A stretch of 64,000 bases of DNA from Cyclaneusma minus. Taxonomy: Eukaryota; Ascomycota; Leotiomycetes; Marthamycetales; Marthamycetaceae. A model generated the notes under the pieces. It was given only the letters and a program-made list of their open reading frames with translations. It searched no databases and was not told the origin of the DNA. The stretch's first letter is position 1, and the number at the start of each line of letters is the position of its first letter. Below are positions 1 to 14,716 of this stretch, piece after piece. The position numbers and the translations under genes are program-made. The stretch lies in contig JAKZHN010000005.1 in the NCBI GenBank assembly GCA_037179335.1, forward strand, positions 806,001 to 870,000, read 5' to 3'.

Positions 1-3000
1 GATCATGGATTCGGCAATGCTCGTTGATCCTTCCAGGTTCCAGACTGATATCGCTCGCAAGAGGCCTCGTGAGCTCCAGACCACGAATCCGTGTGGCAAT
101 CAGCGGCGCAAAGCAACGGCAGGCTCGCTTCATGAAGCGTTCCAGAAGCACGCAAGGACGACAAAGCAAACTCAGCGGTACTCGTGATCCTCCTCATCCA
201 GCCAGCGTCCATCTGGCCTGCCGCACGCACCTCTCCGCCGCGATCTTTCCAGACGTCTCCTTGTGTTTCAGCAGAATCACATGCATCACATGCACGCCCC
301 TCGCCCGTCGCCCGCATTTGGCCGTACCTCTGCGCTTTCAGGCCAAATACGGCAATGGCAGCCACGATGGCCTCGCTCGCAGTTTTGCCGACGGAAGAGC
401 TGGCCTATTTTCCCGGCATTCTGATGATCATGTGATGGTGCCGCACTGCAGATCGGCGTTCTTGAAGCCAAGGCTCCAAGCGAGGCATGTGCTCGTCCCC
501 AGGGGCTTCCACCACGTTTCTACGGGGCTTCCATGCACGAGGTCGACATCAAACATATGAAGTCTTTGACTGCGCCGCGTCTGGCGGACCGAATGCTCGG
601 ATTGCTTGCTGTGGGGGCAGCATGGGGAAGACGCAGGGCCTTGGATGAGGGTGAGGGGTATGCCATGGCCATTGGTCGGTCTGACGCCATGGTCGCCGAG
701 GGAGGACCGATGAGCCCGAACAGCCACTGAGATGACGCCTGTCGCCCTTTGTCAGCGGCTGAGCTGGCGGGAGGCGTTTGCGGATGCTGCTTCCGGTGTT
801 CCAGCGGCTGTGTCTTTGGTGTTGTGAAGCGAGGAGCGCTTCGCATGTGATAGCGACTTTTGATATTGAGGACGCCTCGTACCTGCTTTGAGGCTGTTAG
901 CAGAGAGTCGCAGACGCGGGGTTTGTGGCGGATCGCAATCATATTGAGACTGAGATAAGGAGGCTGTGTTGGTGACGAGTCCGAGTGCTCTTGGGTGAAG
1001 ACTCTGTTTTTAGTGATGCAGCTCCAGCACCAGACCTCAAACAGCCGCGCATCGTCACATGGGCACCGTGACTCGTCAGCCTGTAACTTGGTCAGCCTGG
1101 ATGTGTTTCATAGGAAAGTTCCTTTGTGCAGGCCTGGAAGCTCACGAGTCAAAGTTGACATGTTTTGGGCAGGATGCCTTCGTTGCCGCACGCATGGTTG
1201 AGGTACGATGAAAGCATTGTTGTTTTCGAGTCTGTGTTCATGCCATTCTTCAATCCCCAGAGTCCAGACGATTGACGAACAGACAAAGCAGTCCCAAGAC
1301 CGTGTCTCAGGAACAATAATTAACGAATGCGCAGGCATTATGTGGGCAAAATAGCCAGGAGGCTAGAAACCCCCGTCCAACTCCACAATATTAGAGTAAA
1401 TTTCTCTAGATCAAAAGCACTCTAACGGGCCACAATAAAGTGCAATCAATTCTTCGCAAACGACCACTTTCCCAAACGAATATCTTTCAATTGCACCAGC
1501 GTCTCTGTCCGATATTTAGTCCAACAATAATTGACCCACGTTGCCATCAGCAAATTTCGGGTCCCGGCTTCCGGGGGAACGCCGATTGTCTCAAGAACAC
1601 CTCAAGATATGTAGAATCTCTGCACGCCGGCCACGAGGCTGCCCGCCTTGAGCTCCTGCTGTCCTTTGGACTTCACTTTGAAAGTTCTGTTGTTCCGGTC
1701 GAGCATTCATGTCGTGGAATTGCTTTTCATGTCGGCACTTCTAGGTGGAGATAGCGGGGGAAGAATTCAAGCTTAACTGACCATGCACGTTGATTTCGAT
1801 ACTCGAGCAAAAAGCGGTGCACGGTGAGCTTCCGTGCCCTGGCAATGGCCAAAAACACCACAAACATGAAACGATCAATTCGTTATTTCGATCAATTCGG
1901 AAATCGTCATTCAAATCACAGCCAAGTTGAATGGCCATGGCGTACTCCACAATTCCGCCGCGCCTTCATCCCTACCACTGGCCTCCCCAAAACATACCCC
2001 CATCAATCTTGGCCTTGAAGAACCCTTCAGGGGTGCAACACGTGCCAGCCCACCCTGGACCCATCAAAATCACCACTCCGTCGGCATTATTAGTCCACAA
2101 AATACAAGGACCGCTCCAGAAATTACAAATAACGCCTTGCTTTTCCTAACCAAGCGATAAATTCAAAAAGCAACGAAATACACTATTTGTGCAGGGATTT
2201 CTTATTCGAGTTCCCTGCCATCTTCATCCTTGAACGTCACACACCTTCATGTCCGATCACTGCTCTGTTCGGTAACATCAGCGATACAAGTTGCACCAAA
2301 ACACCGCTCGCCGCCATCAGAACATGAACCGTCCCGTTCCCGTCTGCGGCCCGGAGGCCTCATTTTGCTGGCTTTAGCCGTCTCGTACGCATAGAAACAG
2401 GAAGTTGTGGTTGAATATCAGCGTCCGGCCGTCCGCAGCGGAGATTGGAGGCAGTTTTGTTACACTTTTCGAATCTGTTATGAGCGAGCGAATTATTTTG
2501 ATATGAAGGGAACGCAATTGCTGACGGTTGGTGGCTCCATCTGGGAAGCCTGCCGCACGTGGCTGGCGGGACTTGCAAGGTTGGCATTGAATGGCGACTG
2601 GATGGCGTGGGGTGTGGGATAGGGTCTTGAGAACGTGGCTCAATTTCAGATCACTGGAGTTTTCATAGGACTGACTTCTATTGTTCTACCACAAAAGACA
2701 AAAGACATGGTGGTCTAGACTCTCGCGTAAAGAAATCAAAGGTGAGAGAGTTCTGAAGGCTCAAGAGTGGCAGCAAGAACGTGCTTCTCTCCATAGGACC
2801 TTACGACTTCACTTGACACCATCTCGGCCATTGAGTTCGTAGCTACTGTAGTTCTCCGTGGTCTTTGAGCAGATTATTTTGCTTTTAGAAAGCTTCGCTC
2901 TGGTCCTACGATCTTCATGATGATGCTTACAGGGCGAAAAAGGCAACTTAAGATTTCGAAGACCCCATTATCATTGGCTCAGAGTACGGAAAGACACTGC

Positions 3001-6000
3001 TACCCGCTGTCAGCTGTCATTGTCAAATGCGGTATGGAATTCAAGGTTGCTTGAACCTAAAGGTTTCAGCCATTGAAGATTCCGATGTCTGACATAGGAA
3101 AGTTAAGTGGTAGATCAGACATGAAATGGAGGAAAACGAAAAAGAAAGCAGACTATCAGAGTATCAACCCACAAGCTATTCCCATTGTTAAATCAATCAA
3201 TTGACTGATTTTCTATAGAATAAAATCAACCCCTGAACCTTCAATATCATTGTCAAAAGAAAACAACGGACATCGACCCCCGTCGTCCTCCAACCCCCAC
3301 GATCAGATCGTCCCACAGCATCGGCTTGACATGAGGTCGAGGATATGTCGAGATCCGGCGTCACCCAGCACAACGGTTCACCATCCGTTCAGCGTTCTCC
3401 ACATGTTCTCGCATCCGCATTCCCAAGCCAGCCCAGGCAAATGATTGCCTTCATTCCCGCAGGCATTCAGCCGTCCCAGCCATCTCGCCCGAAGATCAAA
3501 ATCTCCCATCTCCCATCGTCAAAACATCCCCGCTCGTGAAACGTTACATACACCTGCTAGGTATTGACCCGTAGCTGTAGGTCGTTTCTCCACAAATTGA
3601 ACCCCCATATCCTTCGGTTGCCCGCCCACATACTTCGCACATCCCCCACGAAAACCCCCACTCATCTCCCCATTCCCCAGCTTCCCCACTTTTTTCGATG
3701 TTACCACCGAATTGCGCATGCATCTCCGTCCCGTCCCACCGTACTGGGATTTTCTGGCCGCTGTCAAATGCCAGCACCCGCCCCCTTCAAGCTTCAAGGA
3801 TAGTGTACTGTGTTCCAAGGGGTGGTTCGCAAGAGTGGCCATCTCCGCTCTGCTTGTTATTCGTTCAGAATTGCGAGCCGGATTGATCCGACGGCCTTGT
3901 CTTCCGGCATGCGGATGCTGTGGTTTGGTGAGGGCTGGTCTGGTGATGGGGTTTGTGGGGAGGAGTCGAAACTGGTGAGTTCATATCGGGGTGTAGCTTG
4001 TGCTGCTTGGTTCTGCTATGTGGTCCAATGTGCATCTGCTGTTTTTTGTTAGAATTGGATACTAGGAATGACGTTGGTGTTTGAGATGGAGTACAGCGTG
4101 ACGACGAGGCATGGTGCTTCGAGATTCATAAGACCTCGTTATTATGAACGCCAGCACGGGACACCCAGAGCATGATTTCAGATATGATTGGCGTTGGACA
4201 GCAGATCCAAGTCTCGCTTCGAAGTCGTCCGGTTTTAGCCGGTCGAGTCTGATATTCCGGATGAAGTCTTTGGCGCGCGGCCGGGCGGCACAATGCCAAA
4301 CATGTTCAAAATCTGGTAGTCTAAGTACGGGGATTTGAGATTCTTCAAGCGCTGGTTCGGCTCAGCGGCGGTGCTGTCCGCATCCACAAAGTGTCTCCCG
4401 AGACGAAACATAAAAGCAGATAAACTAAGATAAACTGAAACATCTATCGTGGATGATTAGTAGAGCCGACGGGCCACCTGCCTGGTGGTAAAAAACTAAA
4501 AAGCGTGTTCGTCGGCCAGGAGGCCAAAACACCTAGATACGAAGCATCTAGCATCGCAAAGACACCTCCATTGATTCAAGACATCTCGACCAAAAAGAAT
4601 CAAAGTCAAAAACCGAGATAGAAGTAACAGAACTCTGAACTCCAGTCAATCGATCACTGTGAAATGAAGATACTTTTGCGGTCAGGAGAAGCAAAGCTGT
4701 AGTCGTGTCTCATATCTCTGTTCTCCTCGAATTGACGCCAAACCCCGATGCACAATGCTACTCTGTGGATGACATGTGTCTCAGAACTAGCATCGAGTCT
4801 GTCTCCACAGCCCACAAGGCAATGCTCACTTACATGTAGCTCCATGGCTCCAGCGCACCCTTTTCGCCAGCCTAGCGCCGGGCTGAGAAAAAAGAGCTTC
4901 AGGCTACACGCAGTGCAGAAAAGCCGTTATCATCTCCCCTTCAGCAACCGGGGGAAATCCGCTTTTTCGCAGTGTGCGACTCGGGTTTCCATAACAACAA
5001 TCGAGGAGGATGGAAAAGCCATGACTAGGAGAAATTGTCAATAGTGTACTGTTCAAGCAAACTGTGTTGTAAAAATACCATGGACGAAGAAGATACAACG
5101 TGATATCACACTGAAGCTCCAGTCGGTACAACTATCAGATGAACCGCACCAAGAAGCCAAGAACGTCTCGAACTCTCCCCGCAAAAAGAAACTATGTCCC
5201 AAAAGGCCAGAACACGATGCCTCCGGCGGCCGAGCCGCGGAGCTTCTCAAAATAATAACACCCCATGAAATTATACTCTAGCTTTTGCATCTCCCGGCGT
5301 CTGGTCCCGCAAAGTCCCTTCGTGCATCTCTCACAAATTCAGTTCTCCACAGACCCGTGCCGTTCCCAAAGCATCGACTATTTCTCGACACTCCGCCTGG
5401 GCCTGTAGTTCGTGACTTTTGCACGAGGCGTTCCTTTCTCAAACACCGATGCCAAAGGCCCCCCGCCTCGTGGCTGGCAACGGCATGGACGGAATACGAC
5501 GCTGGTAGAGAGGCACTAGACTAAGCAGCCGAGACAAAACGCTTCTGGAAAGCACGCCGGCGTCTGGACAACAAAGAATTGATTGTTCAGGTCTAGAGCA
5601 CATGTGCGGATGATGTACCGAGGTACCGTGATCGACGAAGACGGCGTGGGCTTTGACGTTTTGTGCTACCCCACAAGTCCGTCCATGTGGAGGCGCTCGG
5701 GCCACCTTCGCGTGCGTGCGCGGTAGTGCGGAGAGAGTCTGGGGATGCTGGGGAATCCTCGGGATTCGACGAACACTTAGTAAAGACCTGAATTGGTGTT
5801 GCAGCGTGATATGTTTGGTGTCGGATGAAAACGGTGTCCACTCAGTCAAAAGATTCGAATTGACCTTGCACGGCGCTAGGAGAATGATTAACAAAGGAAA
5901 TAGCTAGAACGGCGTAGGGCGGTGTTAGAAGACTCATGGTTCCGAGGTAATTGATCTCCGGGTCTCACAAAGGTGAAAGGGCAAAGTCACCAGGAGTATA

Positions 6001-8860
6001 AGCGAGTAATATGCAGTATACGCAATCAATTATCTTGAACGACCGACAATATAACGATAGTGTTGAAACGGAATATTATTGTCACCCACTGATCTAAGCC
6101 CGTGTCCAGACTTACCTCTTCGCTCAAGCTTCAGATATATTAATCCGTCTTCTTGAAAGGTGTACGACTGACACTAACAGACACAAATGGAGTAGAGAGA
6201 AGCAGATTGCCTACTTTTTGACAGCCGCCATATTGAGCATGATAACCTCATCTCAAAAGCAAAGACCGGACTTTATCGGACAAGAAGAAGACACGAGCCA
6301 GCCTCTGCAGTCAACTGGCCAACGGAGATGCCGCAGCCTCATGATCCCCAAAGCCGCAAGGCAATGCCAGCCAGCACGTCTGCCTAGCCTCCATCCATGA
6401 TCCCCCACTATAGAACTATAGGAAGGATTCTATACGTCGGACAAGACTGAGCAACTGACCAGAAGTAGCCACAGAGGAGGTGGCACAAAGCACGTTCTGC
6501 TGAAAGTGGCAAGTTTCGAAGCAGCGCGGTACTTGATTCTCGTACCTGATACTCCGTCGAGAAAGGAAGCACGAGTTGTTCACGATTTTGACGTCCGAGA
6601 GTAGTGGTACATCTAAGACACATAGGGAGAGACACAACTGCTTGTCTCCGGGACATCTCGCTTCCAGCCGATCTTGGACGTTTATGTCCAATCCATGCAC
6701 CGAAAGCACGATGGTACAATACGGAGAGAGATCCTCTCCTATGATATCAATACTACGGGGGCTCGAGCGGGTCTGCCAATGCCATATGGCAATCTTCTTC
6801 AAGTCCGGAATCCACCTGATCGGATATGCAGGGTCGGCTCCACCGGCCCTGCTTCTCGGGATCTGGACTGGCAGTTGCGCATAAAGGGCTTATGTCGAGG
6901 CAGCCTCGTGACTTCGGCCCGGCTACGGTGACAACAAAGGCCGCGGCGTGGCCCGAAAGAAGTGTTTGTACCGTGATGGCGCACGCTCCCTTCGGCCGTG
7001 CTTTGATACAACGGCTTCGCGGTACGTGGTGATTGGTTGAAGAACTTGGAGTGTTGCACTGAGAGTCTGCGCACGGCTTGGGGCGTGGGTTAAACCTGGC
7101 TGGATGGCTGAAGACGGTCGGACAGTCTCCGAATTGCTCGATATGGTAATACGGACGGCTTGCTTCTGTTCTTGCCTCTCTGGATAGGACTTCTTTGAGA
7201 AGGGCCCCGTGAGCGGTGGATCGAGTTTGACGGACAACCGCGGATCCTTTCGTGGCAGATTGCTTGCACGAGCTGAAGAGCACGCGGTGATCTCAACGTT
7301 GTAAGCGGTTCCCTCGGTCCCAGCCGCGTCTTCTGATGCCTATGGATGAAGTGGCATCAGATAAAGCACTTGCTTTCAGGTACTGGCTACCAGAGCCGAT
7401 ATAGGTGGGTGAAGGATTGGCCACTTGGCCATCCAGGAGCATGGTGATGGCAGTATGTAAGTGGTGGGGGGGAGGGGCAAATTGAGAAGCTGTTAGAGAA
7501 GCGCTCAGCTGATGAGAAAATGGTGGCCCGGTGCGGCAAGGCGAAGGGTCCGACCAGCTGTGCTGCACGGCCAACAACCACGTATGACGAAAGCTGGGGT
7601 CTCCAAAGTCCAAAGATCAAGAAAGTCCCGTAAGATGCTGCACCACAGTGGTTGAGACGATGACACGACAGTGACGACACGAGCCGGTACCCTGAACTTG
7701 TGTTGCAGGATCAAGAATCGACAATGTAGCATGTACCACGGGAGGGTGATTGGCGTTCGACCTGCTCGACTCTTCATCCACTTTCCTGCTCGTGATCTGC
7801 TGCGGGAAGGCTGACGCAGTGGCTGGGCGGATGAGCCCGTCAAGGCCAGAGCCTTATCCAACCACTTCTTGCATTGATGTATCTCAGCTTCCTCAGCAGT
7901 AAGTAACCTTGGATGCGCAATTCCAGGCCAATACTAGCTGGCCGGAGGCGGTGCGGGACGAGCTGCACGAAAGCCAAGTGATTACATGTACCTTCGTTGA
8001 ACGTCAGGTTTCCGTTGAACGTCAGGTCTCCAAGTTCCAGCTCAGACTGGCGGGTTTCGGATGTCGGATTTGGGTGTCTCGCTGTCGAAGCGCTGAGCTC
8101 ATCATCGTCGTCCAGCTCAGCTGCCCCAAGTATCGCGAGGAGTGGAGGAGAGACCTCAGCAACGCCCAGACCGCTCCCGTGAAGCTGCCGGATAGTCTGC
8201 AGATGGCACGGCAATTGTTTCATGAGTTGTTCGTCCCAGCGCAGCCCACGACGCGTGCGCATGACCCTCGTGGAGAATACATGTAGATGGGTACTTCTCT
8301 AAGCTCCCGCACGAAATACGAATGTATCCGGAACTCCTTTGGGACTTCAATCAGAATGGGTGACACTGGGCGGTGAAGATTTAGTCTTTCCCCAATAGCG
8401 GATTGTTATTACCATAGAGGTCTTATGTACCCTAACGCGATGCGTTGTACATGCTGCCCCCATCCACCAGCGCAACGAAGGTGGGCGGGGGTGTGTCGAC
8501 GCTGGCTTGGGGGGTTGCACTGGCAATCTGGAGTTGGGTGACAGAACGTGGGGGGCAGTTCCGGGGCGATGTGTTCGAGATGTGGGGAAGACAAATAGAA
8601 TAATTCGGACTGGGCAGCCACCAGCATTCTATTTTCACCGCCCATGCTTGCCCAAGGGGTGTGATCAAAAAGATGCGAGCCGCTGGAATGTCTCTGGAGG
8701 GTGTGGCCGTCAGTTGGTCGAGGCCGTGAATAAAAGTGACTGGTCGCGGATCGGCGCGTGGAAAGCAGCAAGGCGAGCCTGCGGAAGCCGGAAGCCCAAA
8801 GCCGCTCGCTTAGATCGACAAGACATCACAACTCACCGTTCAACTCACCACTCGTCGTTC
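1..8860. other. Gene-poor flank with no supported gene
   Basis: This stretch has mixed base composition, clearly unlike the AT-rich island that starts at 8861. I found no reading frame with a recognisable domain. The longest open frames are below 180 codons, overlap on several strands, and carry no family motifs. I saw no tRNA or rRNA signature. It holds an 18-bp tandem duplication at 7995-8030 and three copies of the palindrome TACATGTA (4831, 7983, 8278). A gene broken into very short exons could have been missed. Confidence 0.6.
7995..8030. repeat. 18-bp tandem duplication
   Basis: Two adjacent 18-bp copies, 7995-8012 and 8013-8030, both begin CGTTGAACGTCAGGT and differ at one base near the end. 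This looks like a recent slippage duplication in otherwise unique sequence. No function is implied. Confidence 0.85.
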
Positions 8861-8889
8861 ATTACCGGGCCTCTATAAGGCCGGGTAAT
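8861..8889 (+). repeat. Left terminal inverted repeat of the AT-rich island
   Basis: A 29-bp sequence starting ATTACCGGGCCTCTATAAGG and ending GGGTAAT. It is itself nearly palindromic, pairing GGCCT with AGGCC around a TATA core, so it could form a hairpin. Its inverted copy at 26119-26147 matches at 27 of 29 positions. The two differences (G/A and T/C) are transitions. Confidence 0.85.
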
Positions 8890-11800
8890 GGTCAATTTAT
8901 GGTCGACTAACTGTTTTTGGAAATTAATTATAAATGGACCGTGAGCGTTATTAAAAACGGTACTATTATTTGCCAAAACTATTTTATTTTAAATGGTATA
9001 ATTTAGCGCAAATTATAAAACAATTATATTAAAGATTTTCCCATATTGGAATTGGCCAATTAATACAAAATTTTATTAATTAAAAGACTATTTATTGGCT
9101 ATTAATTAGCTTTAATTATAAATGGACTATAATTTTTTTCCAAACTATTATAATTTTTAAATACCGTGAGAGTATTATAAAAGAATTATAAAAGAGCGTT
9201 AATATTATAAAAATTTTAATACCGTAATAGCAATAGAAATAAAATAAAAATTGCGTTTTAAAGCTTTGGCCTTTTAATTTTAATAATGGATATAATGCAT
9301 TTTTATTGCTATTATAATTTTTTTTAATTTAATACAGTATATTTTAGCAATTAATATTTTATTTTATATATATTATTAATTATTATTAAAATATTAGTTG
9401 CCGCTAATATTATAGTATTCCGATCTTTAAATTCTTTTTAATTTTTAGCATTTTTTTACGTTTATTTAGCCTTTTAGCTTTGGTATAAAAAAAAGGTTTT
9501 TTTTTAAATGCGTGCTGCTTAAATTGCTATTCCATTTGCAATCCGCCTTTGTATTTCTAATTGAAACCAAATTTTTAATAGCTTAAATTTTTCAATTTTT
9601 TTTCTATTATTTGCTATGGTTTTTTAGGTATTTATTAAAGCATTTTAAATATTAGAATTATTTATAGCTGGGTTATTTTTTATAATATGCAAGTGAAAAT
9701 TTACAGAAATGCGTGTTATATTAATTAATATAAAATTGTATTAATAGTATAACAAATTTATATGAAATATATTTTTAATATTTTTTATAATCCCGAGCAA
9801 ATTAAATGCAAATTTAAATAAATATTTAATAAATATTTGAAAAATTTTAAAATAGCCAATTGGTTTTTATTTTATAATTTGGCAGTATTTAAAAATATAT
9901 TTTATTATATCAATATTATTTATTTTTATATAATTAATTAATTAAATATAATATATATTTAAAAATAGTATTTTTGATTTCTTAAATAAAAAGGCGTTTT
10001 AATATATTAAAAAATCGCAATATTGCTTAAGAAAAAATTATGCTATATTATTTTTGCTGTTTTTCTTTTTGCTTTTTCCTTTATATTTGTATTTTCACTA
10101 GTCCTTTAAAATAATAAAAGATTTTCTACGCTATTAATATACAATTGCTATATACGTTTTATATCCGCCGCTGCTTTTAATCGCCTATTTAAGCGTTTTT
10201 TATTTTTAAATACTTTTAAAACCGGGCCGTATTTAATAGTCGAATAAATCCGTATTTAATAGATTTATATATTAGTTTTTGCGGCTAGCGTATTTTTTTC
10301 ATTAGCTATTTTAAATATAATATTTTTATTTAATATAATTACTATAGCTGCAATAGCTAAAGCAAAAAGAAAATATTAGGAGAAAAAGAATTGCGAATAT
10401 AAAGCCGTATTGCAATAATTAATATACAAGGTATTAATTAATTAAAAAAAGTTTGCTATTTTTTTTAAAAAAAATTATTAAATAAAAATTTATAAATAGA
10501 TTTATAAAAAAAATAAAAAAAAATTAAACCAAAAAAGCGCAAAAGGGTGGAAAAATATTAAAAAGGAATTGTAATTGGATATATAAAATATTAATTAATT
10601 TGATTTAAATTAAAAAATTATTAAAAGATTAATAAACGATTTTTAATATTATTTATAAATGCCAATAACAATATTTATAAATATTAATAATGCTATTAAT
10701 AGAATTTGAAAATTTTAATAGCAATATATAATAGATTTTGCTATTATTTTTGCCAAATGTTATATATTAATATAATATTTTATTTATTTATTTTACTTAT
10801 ATATTCTGCTATTAATTTGTTTTTAATATTATTTTTATAAAATGCTAATTCACGTTAAATTCGTATTTATTGAGTTTTTTTTTAAATAATTTTAAATTTT
10901 ACGTTTATAATTTTAAATAAATTGTTTTATTTTTTTAAAGCGGACTTTTTATTAATAATATATAATTTAATATTTATATTGCTTAAATTATTTATTTTTT
11001 AAAATTATATATCTTTAATTTGGCCAATTATATTAAGCGATTATAAATTTAAAGTAGAATTTATTTAAATATAAATATTGAAAAGAAATTATATTAATTA
11101 TTTAGGAAATTGCTAAAGAGAATATATAAATAGTAATAATAGGCAATAAATAATTAAAATTATTTATATTTATAATAATAATTAATATTTATAAATTAAA
11201 TATAATAATTATAGCGTTTAAAAAATAAAAGCGAATTAAATTAAATAACCCATTTAAATATAAAAATATTAAACAAATTATATATATTTGATATTTATAG
11301 CAAGTATATTAATATTAAAATAAAATAGAAAATACTTGCAAATAAGTGCAAAACAATTAATAGTATTAAAAAAAGAGAAATAGAAAGGAATAAAAAAATA
11401 GAAAAATAGTTTAATATAATTAATTAGCAATTCTTTTTTTATATTTTTTTAATTTGTAAAATTTTAAATTCTAATTGCATTATTATATATTGGGATTTGA
11501 ATTGCTATTTTTATAATAATATATAGTATTTTGCTAAATAAATTTAAATAATTATATATATATAGCAAATAATTTTTGTTTTGCAAAATTTGGATTTTTC
11601 AATTCCAAATCCAATAGTGTTTTTGCGAATTTCAATTTATTTGGCAAAATATTTTCAATTATAAATATATTGATTAAAAAATTCGCAAATTATTTATAAA
11701 TGCTTTAAATACCTTTTTTGATTTTTGATTTAATAATTAATAAACAGAGCTAAATAAAGCTTTATTTAATAAAAATGCTAAATATAAATTTAAAAAGAAA

Positions 11801-14486
11801 TATTAATGAAATAAATTCTTTTTATATTGTATATTATAAATTGCTTTTTAAATATAGCTAATATAATATAAGTTTTAATTTTCAAAAAGGCTATTAGCCA
11901 AACTATTAATTATAATTAATTAAATATATAATTAACGCTTTTTATATTTATATTAAATAAGCTATAATTACTATTAAATAAGCAAATAAAATAAATTGAA
12001 AATATAAGCACGGAATTTAAATTTAATTTAATTTTAAATAAAAATTTAATATTATTGTATTCCGGTATTAATTTTGATATTGATATTGGCATTAAAATTT
12101 TTCAAAATCCAATATTAGTATTAATATTTTTTTGAAATGAAAAATTTATAAAGATTATTTATAATTTTTATTGCTTTGGCATTCGATTTTTTATAAAAAT
12201 CGAGTTAAAAAATTAATTAAAAGTTATATTTATTTAAATTAAATGATTTTTAATTGGCATTTTTTTCTGCTATATTTATAATATTAACTGTTTTTTTTTT
12301 TCAATTTTTCAATTTATTAATAATATCGCGTAATTTTAAAAAATTTCAATATAAAAACACACAATTAAAAAATAGACGCGAATATTTTTTAATATATTGA
12401 TTTTTTTCGCAAAACAATGTTATTAAATTAATTTATAATATTAATTATTAAATAATTTTTCATTTATATTGCTATATTTGCTTAAAATTGAATTTTAAAA
12501 TAAGCTTTATTTTAAAATAGCGCATTGGAATTCCTATTTTGTAAAGCTATATAAAGCCAAAAGCTAAAAGGGTTTTATTTAAATTTTTAAAAATTAATTT
12601 ATACAATTTTTAAATTTTTAAATATTGTATTTATTATTTAATTTTATTTATTATTATTACTGCTAGAAGAATTGCAAATATTATTTAAACAATTTTAATT
12701 ATTTTAGAAAAATAATATTTATAAACAAACAACGTTCAAGGCTTTATTATTGCTTTTAATAAAATTTGAATTTGTTTTGCCAAAATATTTTAGAATCTAA
12801 TAAAATTTAATAATGCGAATTTCGAATAAAATATAATAATTATTTAAAATTAAAATTAAATAACTTTTGCTATTAGCAATTTTAATAAAATATATATATA
12901 AATATTTTGCAAAACAAAAGCTATATTAATGCAATTAAATTATTTATAATTAAATATAATTAAAGAATTTTCTAGTATTTTTAAAAATTATATTTATATT
13001 TGTTAAATATTTAAAAAACAAATTAATATATTGCAATTCTTTTATTAATATCCATTTGATATTAGTAAATTTGAAATTAATATATATAGCAAAAAACAAG
13101 ATTAAGCAATTTTGTTTTTTTTGTATTTTGTATTTTTTTTATAGCGATTATTTTGAGATTTTCCGAATTATTTATTATTTAAATTTGAAAATATATATAA
13201 TACTAATAGGCTTATTTATAAATATAAAAATAAGGCTATTTAATATTTTAATTATTATTATAGGATTTTATATTGCCAATTATAATATTATTCTATGATA
13301 TATTTTTTTTTGCTATAATAAATTAAAATATAATAGTGGAATTATATAAAAAATAGCAAATTTTTTTTTCAATTATAATTATAAAAAATATATTTAAGCA
13401 AAATAAAGCGGCTAGAATAAAATAGTATAACATAATTAAAAACTATTACTAATATTTTATATTAATAAAAAAAGATTTTAATATTATTTCCTATAAATAA
13501 TAAAACATAATATATTAATATTTTAAAAATTAAATAAACTATAGTATAAGCAAAAATATAATTAAAGAAAATTTTCAAACAATTAATTTATATTATTTAA
13601 TATATTTTTGGCTATAAAGATTAATAAAATTCAATTTATTAATTCTATATATAGCAAATGCTATAAATAAATTTGCGGAATAATAGGGCTATTAAAAATA
13701 TGATTTTTAATAGCTTGGGATTTAAAGAATTTTATAATATTTTTAGAATTTTTAAATTGTATTTTAATTCAGGAAAAAATTGCATTTTAATGCAAAATAG
13801 GAAATATTGAAATTTGAACGGAAATTGGTAATAATATTATTTATTTTGTATTAATAATTGCAATTTTATTATTTTTAAAATTTTATAATTGAAATTTTAA
13901 TATATATCGGCTTGCTAAATGGGTTTGATTTAATAAAATATATTATTTTTGCTATTGGCCGTATAATAAAAATTTTAATTTATTATTTATTGAATGCTAA
14001 AATTTATAAATAATATATAAAGATTTATATTTTTATTATTAGAAATTCTATTAAACTATTAATTTTATTCTTTTTAAAAAATTAAAATAAACAAGATATT
14101 ATACATTGCGAAATTTTTGGCATTAAATTGCAATATTAATAGCAATTGCAATTTAATAGTAAATGCAATATTAAATGATATTTTTAAATAATTATATAAA
14201 AAAAACGTATAAAGGAATTTAAAAGAATATTAAAAAATGCAAAATAATTTGAAAAAAGAAAAAAAGGAAAAAAAAACCGAAAAGGAAAAAAGAATTAAAA
14301 AAGTGAAAAAAATTAAAACGGTAATAAAAAAGGATGCAATGGATTAAAAATAGGATTAATAATTAAAAGGTTTTTAAAACAAAGCATTTGGAAATGGAAA
14401 AAGCAAAGGCCAAATTTAATGCTTTATAAAATAAAATAAATATTTATTAAATATTATATTTAGCAATTATTATTTATTTTTACAAA
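8890..14486. other. Left arm of the AT-rich island, no readable gene
   Basis: Nearly pure A+T with scattered GC words. Just inside the left end two related segments (about 8920-9000 and 9105-9175) share the words ATTATAAATGGAC and CCGTGAG, suggesting subterminal repeats. A purine-rich strand runs from about 14200 to 14400. No transposase, reverse transcriptase or other domain could be recognised. Open frames here are runs of AT codons. Confidence 0.5.
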
Positions 14487-14491
14487 ATAAT
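14487..14491. repeat. Target-site duplication, left copy
   Basis: ATAAT immediately precedes the left LTR, and the identical ATAAT immediately follows the right LTR at 21943-21947. Five base pairs is the usual duplication size for Ty3/Gypsy insertions. Because the duplicated site has no G or C, it could not itself be altered by RIP. Confidence 0.8.
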
Positions 14492-14716
14492 TGTCACACG
14501 GGGCCGAGGAGGGCGCCCTGCGGGCACCCCATAAAGCATATGCGCTAAAAATGCGCAAAACATAAATATTGCTTATTAAAAAAAATAAGCAAAGCTTTTA
14601 ACGCCTAATATTTAAATAGTTTTATTTTTATTCAAAAACGCAGCAGCTATTTTTTATAGCTAAAAAGTATATATAATATATTTTTATTCATTAATTTATT
14701 TTTAATTATTATAATA
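14492..14716 (+). repeat. Left LTR of the Gypsy element
   Basis: Aligned to 21717-21942. The first 39 bases (14492-14530) are GC-rich and look unmutated, whereas the rest is AT-rich. The end is placed at 14716, where homology to the right LTR stops just before the internal region. Differences from the right LTR in the first 50 bases and at the 3' end are almost all transitions, with C or G on one side and T or A on the other. Confidence 0.85.

Noticed and set aside
6753..7283. 176-codon minus-strand frame in the left flank
   Set aside because: No domain, heavy overlap with other frames, and no splice or start context worth noting.
13056..13298. 80-codon Ile/Tyr/Phe-rich frame inside the AT-rich island
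   Set aside because: Composition is what AT-only codons give, with no coding meaning.
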